Positions 54,945 to 63,371 of a DNA stretch of 64,000 nucleotides are shown one piece after another; the stretch's first letter is position 1; each line of letters opens with the position of its first letter. A program made the translations under genes and the position numbers. The notes beneath the pieces were generated by a model that was not told the DNA's origin, made no database searches, and saw nothing but the letters and a program-made list of their open reading frames with translations. Source of the stretch: Caryophanon tenue (GTDB lineage Bacteria; Bacillota; Bacilli; Bacillales_A; Planococcaceae); contig NZ_MASJ01000039.1 in NCBI RefSeq assembly GCF_001700315.1, forward strand, positions 124,001 to 188,000, given 5' to 3'.

Positions 54945-56615
54945 TTAAATTTTCATAACGCCGCCTTGAGAAGCATTCGTTACTAATTTTGAGTAACGCG
55001 CTAACCAGCCGCGCTTAATTTTCGGTTCAAATACCGGTAAGTTTTCAGCACGTTTTGCCATTTCCTCATCTGATACTTGTAAGTTAATTGTACGGTTCGG
55101 TAAATCAATAATGATTGTATCACCGTTTTGTACACATGCGATTGGACCACCTTCAGCTGCTTCTGGTGAAATATGTCCGATTGAAATACCGCGTGATGCA
55201 CCTGAGAAACGTCCGTCTGTAATTAGTGCGACTTTCGTTCCTAAACCGCGACCTTGAATCGCTGATGTTGGTGCAAGCATTTCCGGCATCCCTGGACCAC
55301 CTTTTGGCCCTTCGTAACGAATAACGACAACATGTCCTTCACGCACAATTCCTTCATCAATCGCTTGTTGTGCCTCATCTTGTGAGTTGAAAACAATTGC
55401 TTCCCCTTCAAATACTTTAATTGATGGGTCCACTGCGCCTACTTTAATGACTGAGCCTTCTGGTGCGATGTTACCGAATAATACCGATAAACCACCAACT
55501 GGGCTATGTGGATTTTCTTTTGTACGAATCACATTTGGATTTGTAATCGCATAGTCTTTTACAAGCTCACCCATCGTTAACCCTGTAATCGTTGGACGAT
55601 CTGGGTGAATGGCGCCTGGAATTGACACTAATTCGTTAATAATCGCTTGTACGCCACCTGCTTTATTAATGTCATCCATTGATAAATCAGAAGCTGGCAT
55701 GATTTTTGCTAAATAAGGTACACGCTCTGCGACTTTATTAATGTCTTCGATTTTATAATCAATTTCCGCTTCATTTGCAATCGCTAATGTATGAAGCACT
55801 GTGTTTGTAGAACCACCCATTGCCATATCTAATGCAAACGCATCGTCAATTGCTTCTTTTGTGACGATATCACGCGGTTTTACATCTTCTTTAATCATAC
55901 GCACTAAATGATGTGCTGCTTCTTTAATTAAACGGTGACGCTCGTCGCTTGTCGCCACGATTGTGCCGTTCCCTGGTAAAGCTAAACCAAGCATTTCCAT
56001 TAAACAGTTCATAGAGTTCGCTGTGAACATCCCTGAACATGAACCACATGTTGGACATGCGTTATTTTCAATATCTAAAAGTTCTTCTGCTGTCATTTTG
56101 CCTGATTTATGAGCGCCGACACCTTCGAACACGCTTGTTAATGATAATTGTTTACCTGATGCTGATGTACCGGCTTCCATTGGGCCACCTGATACGAAAA
56201 CGGATGGTACGTTTGTACGTACAGCTGCCATTAGCATCCCTGGTGTAATTTTGTCACAGTTTGGAATGTAGAATACACCGTCAAACCAGTGCGCATTAAT
56301 AACTGTTTCTGCTGAGTCAGCAATTAATTCACGTGATGGTAATGAATAGCGCATACCGATATGCCCCATTGCAATTCCATCATCAACACCGATTGTATTA
56401 AATTCAAATGGAATACCACCTGCTTCAATAATGGCTTCCTTTACAACATCCGCGAACTGACGTAAATGCACGTGCCCTGGAATAATATCTATATATGAGT
56501 TACAAACCCCAATGAATGGCTTGCCTAAATCTTTTGCTTTTACTTTTCCTGTTGCATATAAAAGACTACGGTGAGGAGCACGATCAATCCCCATTTTTAT
56601 CATATCACTTCTCAT
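54945..56615 (-). CDS. ilvD: Dihydroxy-acid dehydratase
   Basis: 556 residues. [142 protein letters not shown] and [28 protein letters not shown] are diagnostic; the Cys residues ligate the Fe-S cluster. It dehydrates dihydroxy acids to the keto acids of Val, Ile and Leu. The gene leads the block, with its own upstream promoters and a perfect cre match. Confidence 0.95.
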   Translation of the reverse strand: MRSDMIKMGIDRAPHRSLLYATGKVKAKDLGKPFIGVCNSYIDIIPGHVHLRQFADVVKEAIIEAGGIPFEFNTIGVDDGIAMGHIGMRYSLPSRELIADSAETVINAHWFDGVFYIPNCDKITPGMLMAAVRTNVPSVFVSGGPMEAGTSASGKQLSLTSVFEGVGAHKSGKMTAEELLDIENNACPTCGSCSGMFTANSMNCLMEMLGLALPGNGTIVATSDERHRLIKEAAHHLVRMIKEDVKPRDIVTKEAIDDAFALDMAMGGSTNTVLHTLAIANEAEIDYKIEDINKVAERVPYLAKIMPASDLSMDDINKAGGVQAIINELVSIPGAIHPDRPTITGLTMGELVKDYAITNPNVIRTKENPHSPVGGLSVLFGNIAPEGSVIKVGAVDPSIKVFEGEAIVFNSQDEAQQAIDEGIVREGHVVVIRYEGPKGGPGMPEMLAPTSAIQGRGLGTKVALITDGRFSGASRGISIGHISPEAAEGGPIACVQNGDTIIIDLPNRTINLQVSDEEMAKRAENLPVFEPKIKRGWLARYSKLVTNASQGGVMKI

Positions 56616-56822
56616 AATTCACTTGCCCCCGATACTTCCTACAGCTCTGTTGTCTGTGTGTTGATGTAAACTTACTCTCCAGTGTCAAACTTACGTAGTT
56701 AGCATCAACGTAATTTGATGGTAGTACTTACACGTTATTGGTAAGAGGAATCTACATCCTCACATACCGATTAACGGTTAACGAAGCGTTTATTGCTAAA
56801 ACGTTCGTGTTAAATTGTTGTA

Positions 56823-56969
56823 ATCATAGTACGAAACATGTAGGTGCGTCAACACTATTTTTTGAATTATTTGCACAATTTAAAAAACTAAGATTTTTTG
56901 TAAACGTTTCCAACGTGATAAATTAGGCGAATTTTCGCTATTTATAGATAGTTTTGACGGTTCGTTCAA
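56823..56969 (-). promoter_or_regulatory. Promoters of ilvD
   Basis: Two candidates are seen on the minus strand. P2: TTGACG (56847-56852) and TATGAT (56823-56828), 18 bases apart. P1: TTGAAC (56964-56969) and TATAAA (56941-56946), 17 bases apart. The cre box at 56898-56912 lies between them, upstream of P2 and downstream of P1. About 200 bases of leader follow P2, with a GTTGATG/CATCAAC stem (56660-56709) but no T-box. Confidence 0.55.
56898..56912. promoter_or_regulatory. CcpA cre box upstream of ilvD
   Basis: TTGTAAACGTTTCCA matches the cre consensus WTGNAANCGNWNNCW at every defined position. Its centre is about 89 bases upstream of the start expected from promoter P2. CcpA is known to activate the B. 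subtilis ilv-leu operon through an upstream cre, which makes activation the likelier reading here. Confidence 0.7.
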
Positions 56970-57043
56970 AATTTAGTACTTGCTTTTTTAATAAAATATT
57001 TACATGCCGAATACGTTTGTAAATTGTCATCGCCGTGTAAATT

Positions 57044-57091
57044 AAAAGCTCGATTTGCCGTGACGTTAACGTCCGCGAACAAATCGAGCTC
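57044..57091 (-). terminator. Terminator downstream of the 35-residue membrane protein gene
   Basis: AGCTCGATTTG and CAAATCGAGCT form an 11-bp stem, and a GACGTTAACGTC palindrome sits in the loop. A TTTTAATTT tail follows on the minus strand. Confidence 0.75.
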
Positions 57092-57135
57092 TACTGCCTA
57101 TACACGAGGCATTCCCTCCTTTATGTTATTTTCTG

Positions 57136-57243
57136 TTATAGTGCAAAGATTAAATCGACTACTACATTTACCATTACTAGCGTATGAATCCCTGCAAATA
57201 GCCATGCACGTTTATCTAACTGTTTCACTGTTAATGTGTTCAT
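57136..57243 (-). CDS. Small 35-residue membrane protein
   Basis: ATG 57243 follows GGAGGTG and the frame runs MNTLTVKQLDKRAWLFAGIH... to a TAA at 57136. It holds a single hydrophobic helix (about residues 14-35) after a polar start. A complete -35/-10 (TTGAAT, 17 bases, TATAAT) lies 30 bases upstream and a terminator 45 bases after the stop, so it looks like an expressed, independent gene. I do not recognise it. It is divergent from pncA. Confidence 0.6.
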   Translation of the reverse strand: MNTLTVKQLDKRAWLFAGIHTLVMVNVVVDLIFAL

Positions 57244-57272
57244 CAGTGCCACCTCCATGTTTGATTAAATTT

Positions 57273-57301
57273 ATTATAGATCAGCACATTTTAAAATTCA
57301 A
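57273..57301 (-). promoter_or_regulatory. Promoter of the 35-residue membrane protein gene
   Basis: On the minus strand TTGAAT (57296-57301) and TATAAT (57273-57278) are 17 bases apart. The start codon lies 30 bases downstream of the -10. Confidence 0.65.
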
Positions 57302-57417
57302 CAACTTTATGTCGAAAAACAAAATATTTTGTACTTTAAACAAAAATGTTGTTGACATGATATAAAAATAATAAAGTCATGCTATACTACTACATAATAG
57401 AAGAAAGGGTGATTTTT

Positions 57418-57975
57418 TTGAAAAAAGCTTTAATCGTCATTGATTATACGGTGGACTTTGTGGCAGATCACGGTGCACTTACATGCGGAGAGCCTGGTCA
57501 ACAATTAGAACAGCCGATTTACGCGTTAATTGAACAATTTGTAAATGAACATGAATACATTGTGTTCGCATGTGATTTACACGAAGAACATGACCCCTAT
57601 CATCCGGAGACAACATTATTCCCCCCACATAATATTCGTGATACAAAAGGACGCGACTTATATGGGTCCATTCAAACACTGTATGACACAATTGCACATT
57701 TACAAAACGTATACTATATGGATAAGACACGCTATTCAAGTTTTGCTGGTACAAACTTAGCACAACGTTTACGTGAGCGTGGCATTCAAGAAATTCATTT
57801 AGTCGGTGTTTGTACAGACATTTGCGTATTACATACGGCTGTAGATGCGTATAATGAAGGTTTCTCCATTGTCGTACATGAAAATGGTGTCGCAAGTTTC
57901 AATGAGCAAGGACACGCTTGGGCATTAACGCACTTCACAAATTCACTTGGTGCGACAGTCATTTCTGCACGCTAG
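57418..57975 (+). CDS. pncA: Nicotinamidase / cysteine hydrolase
   Basis: 185 residues from TTG 57418 (behind AAAGGGTG). KKALIVIDYTVDFVADHGALTCGEPG, HPETTLFPPHNIRDTKGRDLYG, VYYMDKTRYSSFAGTNLAQRLRERGI and LVGVCTDICVLHTAVDAYNEGFSIVV closely match B. subtilis PncA (YueJ). The catalytic set is Asp9, Lys103 and Cys136. It deamidates nicotinamide to nicotinate in NAD salvage. It stands alone and is divergent from the small membrane protein gene. Confidence 0.9.
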   Translation: MKKALIVIDYTVDFVADHGALTCGEPGQQLEQPIYALIEQFVNEHEYIVFACDLHEEHDPYHPETTLFPPHNIRDTKGRDLYGSIQTLYDTIAHLQNVYYMDKTRYSSFAGTNLAQRLRERGIQEIHLVGVCTDICVLHTAVDAYNEGFSIVVHENGVASFNEQGHAWALTHFTNSLGATVISAR

Positions 57976-58126
57976 CTAACATGACGAATTTTAATACTTT
58001 TTCACTATTTATCGTTCGATGATGTTTATATAAATCAAATAAAGGCTATAAATAACTAGGCGCACTAATAACAGTTTTTAACTTTTTTCAAGAACGACTA
58101 TTTTTTCAAAAGGAGTGAACGTAATT

Positions 58127-58390
58127 ATGATTAGCTTTATTTGGTATTTAATTATCGGTGGTATTTTAGGTTGGTTAGCCGGCGTTATTTTAGGCAAAGA
58201 CGTACCAGGCGGCGTGATTGGTAACATCATTGCTGGTATTATCGGTTCATGGATTGGTTCAATGATTTTAGGAAGTATGGGGCCACAAGTAAGTGACTTT
58301 TACATCTTCCCAGCATTAATTGGTGCCATCGTATTAATTTTAATTGTAAGTTTCGCGTTAAAAGCTTTAGGTCGCGGTACTTCACATTAA
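58127..58390 (+). CDS. GlsB/YeaQ/YmgE-family small membrane protein
   Basis: 87 residues from ATG 58127 (9 bases after AAGGAG). Three hydrophobic helices, with GGILGWLAGVILGKDVPGGVIGNIIAGIIGSWIGSMILG as the Gly-rich signature of transglycosylase-associated/GlsB-like proteins. Members are stress-induced in many bacteria, but no activity is known. Followed by GAGGAGATGC and a terminator. Confidence 0.88.
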   Translation: MISFIWYLIIGGILGWLAGVILGKDVPGGVIGNIIAGIIGSWIGSMILGSMGPQVSDFYIFPALIGAIVLILIVSFALKALGRGTSH

Positions 58391-58435
58391 GGTTTGCGCC
58401 TACTCAACATGAGGAGATGCACCTCTCCTCTATAT

Positions 58436-58473
58436 AAAAAACCACAGCGAATGTTCATTCGCTGTGGTTTTTT
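58436..58473. terminator. Terminator between the GlsB-like gene and the transglycosylase gene
   Basis: AAAAACCACAGCGAAT and ATTCGCTGTGGTTTTTTT form a perfect stem, T-rich on both sides; convergent genes flank it. Confidence 0.92.
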
Positions 58474-58491
58474 TCGTGACGACACAATATA

Positions 58492-59187
58492 TTACTGCAC
58501 CTGTTGCTCCAACTTTTTAAGGTTTGCTTCATATAGTTCAAAATAATATAAAATATTTGATACGTACGCATTACTGTGATTGTATTGATAAATCGCGCGC
58601 TCTAAATCACCATCTGCTGCACCGTAACGCGATAAGAAGTTTGCCGCACTATACGTAGCATCGACGATATTAAAGGGGTCCGCTACTCCGTCACCATCGC
58701 CATCAATGCCGTAGCCCCCGTACTGCGTAATTGTCGTAACACTGATTTTTTCAGCTTGTGGTATGTCCCCTTTTCCTTTATCGCTACAGGTCGGATGCTC
58801 CCACCCAACAAATGTACACGGCATAAATTGAAACGGTCCTTCTGCGCCAGCCGACGATACATCTGACTTCATCGTCGAAAAACGTGTTTCGACACGGTGA
58901 TGTGCAGCCAGTAATGTCCACGGAATGTCATATGCTTGTGCAGCTTCCATATAAACCGGAATATACTTCACAGGGATTTCAAGGTCAAAGCCAAATACAT
59001 GTTCCACCGTTTTAGTTACCTCTTGTGCAACAGACTGCACCTTTTGCACAGTCGGAATATCACGTAAATCTTGCCAAGAAATAAATAAAAAGGTGTACAT
59101 TACAAAAATTGTGGGTATAACAATCATGATAAGAGTGATTTGTTTCCATTTGCTTGCTTCATATTGCTTTTTTGTTGGGCGCATCAT
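58492..59187 (-). CDS. Membrane-anchored lytic transglycosylase-like protein
   Basis: 231 residues from ATG 59187 (behind GGTGA; the longer frame to 59238 has no ribosome site). One N-terminal helix (ITLIMIVIPTIFVMYTFLF) precedes an extracytoplasmic domain with the SLT-type core: YDIPWTLLAAHHRVETRFS (catalytic Glu in VET), AEGPFQFMPCTFVGWEHP, DPFNIVDATYSAANFLSRYGA and AIYQYNHSNAYVSNIL. It probably cleaves peptidoglycan glycan strands. It is divergent from mscL. Confidence 0.83.
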   Translation of the reverse strand: MMRPTKKQYEASKWKQITLIMIVIPTIFVMYTFLFISWQDLRDIPTVQKVQSVAQEVTKTVEHVFGFDLEIPVKYIPVYMEAAQAYDIPWTLLAAHHRVETRFSTMKSDVSSAGAEGPFQFMPCTFVGWEHPTCSDKGKGDIPQAEKISVTTITQYGGYGIDGDGDGVADPFNIVDATYSAANFLSRYGAADGDLERAIYQYNHSNAYVSNILYYFELYEANLKKLEQQVQ

Positions 59188-59300
59188 GAATTCACCATTC
59201 CTTTTTCCTTTTGTATCCTTTTGAGGATTGAATTTCATGGGTGAACAGGATACAATACATCTCTAGACATCATATCATAATTTTTATTGGAGGTTTCTCT

Positions 59301-59696
59301 ATGTGGAAAGAATTTAAAGAATTCGCCATGAAGGGCAATGTTATCGATCTTGCTGTAGCCGTAGTTATCGGTGCTGCATTCGGTAAAATTGTATCTTCGT
59401 TAGTAGACAACATTATTATGCCATTAGTCGGTGTGTTAACAGGCGGTGTTGACTTCACAAAATCATTTATTTGGACAGTAGGAGAAGCGCAAGTACAATT
59501 TGGTATCTTTTTACAAGCCATCATTGATTTCTTAATTATTGCCTTTGCTATCTTTATGTTTGTACGCGTTCTGAACAAATTAATGAAGAAGAAAAAAGAG
59601 GAAGCTGTCGAAGAAACAGCTCCAGAGTTAGACACGAAAGAAGAGATATTAGCTGAAATTCGCGATTTACTAAAATCACAAAACACACTACGCTAA
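59301..59696 (+). CDS. mscL: Large-conductance mechanosensitive channel MscL
   Basis: 131 residues from ATG 59301, 7 bases after [54 protein letters not shown] is the first helix and gate, followed by a second helix ([24 protein letters not shown]) and a Lys/Glu-rich cytoplasmic bundle. It forms a homopentamer that releases solutes upon hypo-osmotic shock. Monocistronic; the R6 element follows. Confidence 0.95.
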   Translation: MWKEFKEFAMKGNVIDLAVAVVIGAAFGKIVSSLVDNIIMPLVGVLTGGVDFTKSFIWTVGEAQVQFGIFLQAIIDFLIIAFAIFMFVRVLNKLMKKKKEEAVEETAPELDTKEEILAEIRDLLKSQNTLR

Positions 59697-59701
59697 TAAC
59701 T

Positions 59702-59850
59702 AAAAACCCTTCAGCAATGGGCATTGCTGAAGGGTTTTTTCATGCTTCGTGCGACTCCTGCAGAAGTTAACGATTGTGTCGGGACCCACGAGCCATTTAT
59801 TGCCCTTTTAATGAACCTATTTTCATGCGAAACAGGGTTCTATTTTAGCA
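59702..59850 (-). repeat. Dispersed intergenic element, copy R6 (diverged, inverted) with terminator
   Basis: Begins with the hairpin AAAAACCCTTCAGCAATG/GCATTGCTGAAGGGTTTTTT (59702-59741), which acts as the mscL terminator. Then, in reverse orientation, boxes matching R4/R5: GAAGTTAACGATTGTGTCGG (complement of CCGACACAA...ACTTC) and ATTTTCATGCGAAACAGGGTTCT (complement of AGAACC...TTTC..ATGAAAAT). The end repeat is not preserved. The remaining 59851-60053 shows no gene and no S-box riboswitch. Confidence 0.65.
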
Positions 59851-60053
59851 GTTCTTTTTATATACGCCTCATTACCTCACATTCCTTTATCCTCCTATAC
59901 AGCCACACAATGTAGGCAATTTCACGACTTTTCACGAGAAAGCCTTGTGTAACAATTCTTTCAATGGTAAATTGATAGAAATGTTCATCACTTTTCGGAA
60001 TATTACCGTAAATATGAACCTTCTATATAATCTGACTAGAAAAGAGTGAAAGT

Positions 60054-61163
60054 ATGACACGTTCAATCGAAACAAAATTAGTGCAATTAGGCAATTTATC
60101 AGATGCCAAAACAGGTGCGGTCAACCCACCGATTTATTTATCTACTGCGTATAAACATACAGGTATTGGCGAATCAACGGGTTATGACTACACACGTACA
60201 AAAAACCCAACACGTACAATTTTAGAAGAAGGCATTGCAGATTTAGAAGGCGGCGACCAAGGTTATGCATGTAGCTCAGGAATGGCAGCCATTCAACTAG
60301 TCATGTCTCTATTTAAACCAGGTGACGAAATTATTTGCCCAGATGACTTATACGGCGGCACATACCGTTTATTTAAACATTTTGCTGATATGTATAACAT
60401 CCGTACAATCTATTCAAAGTTTGAGTCAACAGAAGCAGTTGCGGCACTTGTGACAGAGAATACAAAAGCCATCTTTATCGAAACACCGACAAACCCGTTA
60501 ATGCAAGAATTCGAATTAACACAGTATGCGGAGCTTGCACATGCACAAAACGCGTTGCTTATTGTCGACAATACATTCTACACACCATACTTCCAACGAC
60601 CAATGGAATCAGGTGCAGATATCGTTATCCACTCTGCTACGAAATACATCGGTGGACATAATGACGTATTAGCAGGACTTGTTGTCGCAAAAGGACAAGC
60701 TTTATGTGAGCGTCTATTCTACTTACATAACGGCATTGGTATGGTATTATCACCGATGGATTCATGGTTAGTCATTCGTGGGTTAAAAACGTTACACTTA
60801 CGTTTAAAACAGCACGATAAAAATGCGAAAGCGGTTGCCGCGTATTTAGAAACAGAAGCACTTGTAACAGATGTTCTGTATACCGGTAAAGGCGGTATGT
60901 TATCATTCCGCGTCAGCGATGAAAAATTAGTAGACCCATTTTTACGTAAAATCGAGCTCATTACATTTGCGGAAAGTCTTGGTGGTGCAGAAAGCTTTAT
61001 TACATACCCTGCAACACAAACACATGCAGATATGCCGTATGAAGAGCGTGTCGAGCGCGGTGTATGTAACCGTTTATTACGCTTCTCTGTCGGCTTAGAA
61101 GATGCGGACGATATTATTGCAGATTTACGCCAAACATTTGATGCACTTCGCTCGGAGGTGTAA
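60054..61163 (+). CDS. metI: Cystathionine gamma-synthase / O-acetylhomoserine (thiol)-lyase (MetI type)
   Basis: 369 residues of the Cys/Met metabolism PLP family. TGAVNPPIYLSTAYKHT, YDYTRTKNPTRTILEEGIADLEGGDQGYACSSGMAAIQLV, IFIETPTNPLMQEF and DIVIHSATKYIGGHNDVLAGLVV (PLP Lys in SATKY) are diagnostic. The pair with a MetC-type enzyme two bases downstream makes it the first of a metIC operon, where it forms cystathionine from O-acyl homoserine and cysteine. No S-box was found in the 200-base leader. Confidence 0.9.
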   Translation: MTRSIETKLVQLGNLSDAKTGAVNPPIYLSTAYKHTGIGESTGYDYTRTKNPTRTILEEGIADLEGGDQGYACSSGMAAIQLVMSLFKPGDEIICPDDLYGGTYRLFKHFADMYNIRTIYSKFESTEAVAALVTENTKAIFIETPTNPLMQEFELTQYAELAHAQNALLIVDNTFYTPYFQRPMESGADIVIHSATKYIGGHNDVLAGLVVAKGQALCERLFYLHNGIGMVLSPMDSWLVIRGLKTLHLRLKQHDKNAKAVAAYLETEALVTDVLYTGKGGMLSFRVSDEKLVDPFLRKIELITFAESLGGAESFITYPATQTHADMPYEERVERGVCNRLLRFSVGLEDADDIIADLRQTFDALRSEV

Positions 61164-61165
61164 AC

Positions 61166-62323
61166 ATGGGCAAACATATCGAAACAGCGTTAATTCACGG
61201 GGCGATTCGTGAAGGCTACGCCGATAAAAAAGGTGCGGTCAACCCACCGATTTATTTATCATCAACCTTCCATCAAGAGTCGATTGATGATTTCGGTGAG
61301 TACGATTATGCCCGTTCAGGTAACCCGACACGTGCGGCACTTGAAAAATGTATCGCGGAACTAGAAGGTGCACAATTTGGTTATGCGTTCGCGTCAGGGA
61401 TTGCAGCCGTTACAGCGCCCCTTATGACTTTGTCACAAGGCGACCATATTGTCATTACCGAAGATGTATACGGTGGGACGTATCGTTTAGTAACGAAGCT
61501 ATTGCCACGTTACGGCATTACGCATACATTTGTTGATTGTTCAGATTTAGCAGCGGTGGAAGCAGCGATTCAGCCAAATACAAAAGTATTGTTTATTGAA
61601 ACACCGTCGAACCCAACGCTTAAAATTACCGATATTCGCGGCATTGTGGCGATTGCGAAAAAGCACAATCTGAAAACATTTTTAGATAATACGTTTATGA
61701 CGCCGCTTCACCAGCGAACAATCGAGATGGGTGTCGACGTTGTCATTCATTCAGCGACAAAGTTTTTATCAGGACATTCTGATATTATCGCAGGTGTTAT
61801 CGCAACAAATGACCCACAATTAGCTGAAGACATTTACTTTATTCAAAATTCATGTGGCACAGCGCTTGGCGTACAAGATTGCTACACATTAATTCAAAAT
61901 ATTAAAACGATGGGTGTGCGCTTTGAAGCCGAAACGAAATCAGCACAAATTTTGGCCGAGTTTTTACACAACCATCCAAAAGTAGAGCACGTATACTATC
62001 CTGGTTTACCGACGCACGAAGGCTATGACATTCACCATAGCCAAAGTACATCAGCAGGAGCCGTGTTATCATTCCGCTTAAAAGATTACGCAGCAGCAAA
62101 AGCATTTGCTGAAGCGACAGAAATTCCTGTTTTTGCAGTAAGTCTTGGTGGCGTTGAATCGATTTTGTCATACCCGCCAAAAATGAGTCATGCAGCGATG
62201 GAGCCAGAAGCTCGCGCACAACGCGGCATTACAGACGGCTTACTACGCATGTCTGTCGGTTTAGAAAATATCGACGACTTAGTAGCAGACTTTGCACAAG
62301 CACTTGAAAAAGTAGATGCCTAA
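61166..62323 (+). CDS. metC: Cystathionine beta-lyase (MetC type)
   Basis: 385 residues of the same PLP family. YADKKGAVNPPIYLSSTFHQESIDDFGEYDYARSGNPTRAALEKCIAELEGAQFGYAFASG, LFIETPSNPTLKITDI and DVVIHSATKFLSGHSDIIAGVI (PLP Lys in SATKF) show the fold. Position after metI (2 bases between, with GGAGG upstream) and the typical MetC sequence suggest it cleaves cystathionine to homocysteine. Terminator after the stop. Confidence 0.9.
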   Translation: MGKHIETALIHGAIREGYADKKGAVNPPIYLSSTFHQESIDDFGEYDYARSGNPTRAALEKCIAELEGAQFGYAFASGIAAVTAPLMTLSQGDHIVITEDVYGGTYRLVTKLLPRYGITHTFVDCSDLAAVEAAIQPNTKVLFIETPSNPTLKITDIRGIVAIAKKHNLKTFLDNTFMTPLHQRTIEMGVDVVIHSATKFLSGHSDIIAGVIATNDPQLAEDIYFIQNSCGTALGVQDCYTLIQNIKTMGVRFEAETKSAQILAEFLHNHPKVEHVYYPGLPTHEGYDIHHSQSTSAGAVLSFRLKDYAAAKAFAEATEIPVFAVSLGGVESILSYPPKMSHAAMEPEARAQRGITDGLLRMSVGLENIDDLVADFAQALEKVDA

Positions 62324-62324
62324 C

Positions 62325-62368
62325 AAAAAAACACTTACAACGAGCAAATTCGTCGTAAGTGTTTTTTC
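62325..62368 (+). terminator. Terminator of metIC
   Basis: AAAACACTTACAACGA and TCGTCGTAAGTGTTTTTT form a stem with T-run, directly after the metC stop. Confidence 0.9.
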
Positions 62369-62401
62369 ATTTCGGTACACTAGATGAAAGGAGGCTTCTC
62401 T

Positions 62402-63085
62402 ATGACACGTATTTTAGCCATTAGTGATATTCACGGACAATATGACGAGCTCACTTGCTTACTCGAGCTCGCACACTATAATGCTGACCGCGACCAGCTC
62501 ATTTTATGTGGTGATTATGTAGACCGTGGTCCAAAATCTAAGGAAGTCGTTGAACTTGCTCAACAACTAGAACGCCAAGGCGCAATTGTATTATGTGGCA
62601 ACCACGAAGCGATTATGTATGATGCTTTTTATGGCAGCTACGAGGGCATGTGGTATCATTGGCTCGACACATGTCGCGGCGATGCAACATTACGTAGCTA
62701 CGGTATTGACCCACATAAAACGTCACCGCATCATAAGCCTCGTACAAAAGCGCTAACGAACACATTGCAGTGGATGCATACATTACCGCTTTATTATGAA
62801 ACCGATGACGCCATTTTCGTACATGCAGGTGTCAACGACAAACTGCCACTGCATAAAAATTCTAAACGCACATTATTATGGGTACGCGATGACTTTCATG
62901 ACAATTATCGTGGCAAAAAGCATGTCATATTTGGGCATACAACGACACCCCGCCTTCATCGCGACCCACACAATTCATCGGTTTATTTCGGTGACAATCG
63001 CATTATCGGCATTGACGGAGCATCGTCACTCGGTGGTCAACTTCATTGTCTTGAATATCCTTCGCTGCATGTTTATTCAGTCTAA
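62402..63085 (+). CDS. Metallophosphoesterase (Ser/Thr phosphatase or PrpE/ApaH-like)
   Basis: 227 residues from ATG 62402, 7 bases after AAAGGAGG. ILAISDIHGQYDELTCLLELA (DxH), LILCGDYVDRGPKSKEVVEL (GDxVDRG), IVLCGNHEAIMYDAFYG (GNHE) and later HVIFGHTTTPR (GHTxT) are the five metal-binding motifs of the PPP-type phosphoesterases. The substrate may be phosphoprotein or dinucleoside polyphosphate. Its end overlaps the next gene's end by four bases, convergent. Confidence 0.88.
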   Translation: MTRILAISDIHGQYDELTCLLELAHYNADRDQLILCGDYVDRGPKSKEVVELAQQLERQGAIVLCGNHEAIMYDAFYGSYEGMWYHWLDTCRGDATLRSYGIDPHKTSPHHKPRTKALTNTLQWMHTLPLYYETDDAIFVHAGVNDKLPLHKNSKRTLLWVRDDFHDNYRGKKHVIFGHTTTPRLHRDPHNSSVYFGDNRIIGIDGASSLGGQLHCLEYPSLHVYSV

Positions 63086-63321
63086 ATCAGCCACACAAAA
63101 TCAAATGTAAACCATATGGCCGCAATGAATGCGAGCAGTAATAAATTTAACGTAAACCCGACATTTTCACGGGCAAAAAATGCGCCAAGCGCGCCAATAA
63201 AGCAAAGCGCTTGGGCATATACATAAATATAGCCGTCAATTTGTAATAGCACCTGCACAACTAACACTAAAAATGCGCTAATAAAACAACAAACCCCGAC
63301 TACAATTCCTATAATACTCAT
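63082..63321 (-). CDS. Small membrane protein with three helices
   Basis: 79 residues from ATG 63321 (8 bases after AGGAG). Three hydrophobic segments (IIGIVVGVCCFISAFLVLVVQVLL, YVYAQALCFIGALGAFFA, LNLLLLAFIAAIWFTF) and a cytoplasmic RENVG loop. Not recognised. Its stop overlaps the phosphoesterase stop by four bases. Confidence 0.65.
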   Translation of the reverse strand: MSIIGIVVGVCCFISAFLVLVVQVLLQIDGYIYVYAQALCFIGALGAFFARENVGFTLNLLLLAFIAAIWFTFDFVWLI

Positions 63322-63371
63322 CGTCGTCACTCCTACCCTATCTTTTGCATTATCGGCACAATTGACAACGA

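Noticed and set aside
59741-60053. Possible S-box riboswitch upstream of metI
   Set aside because: The sequence lacks the conserved S-box elements (GAGGGAC and the following core).
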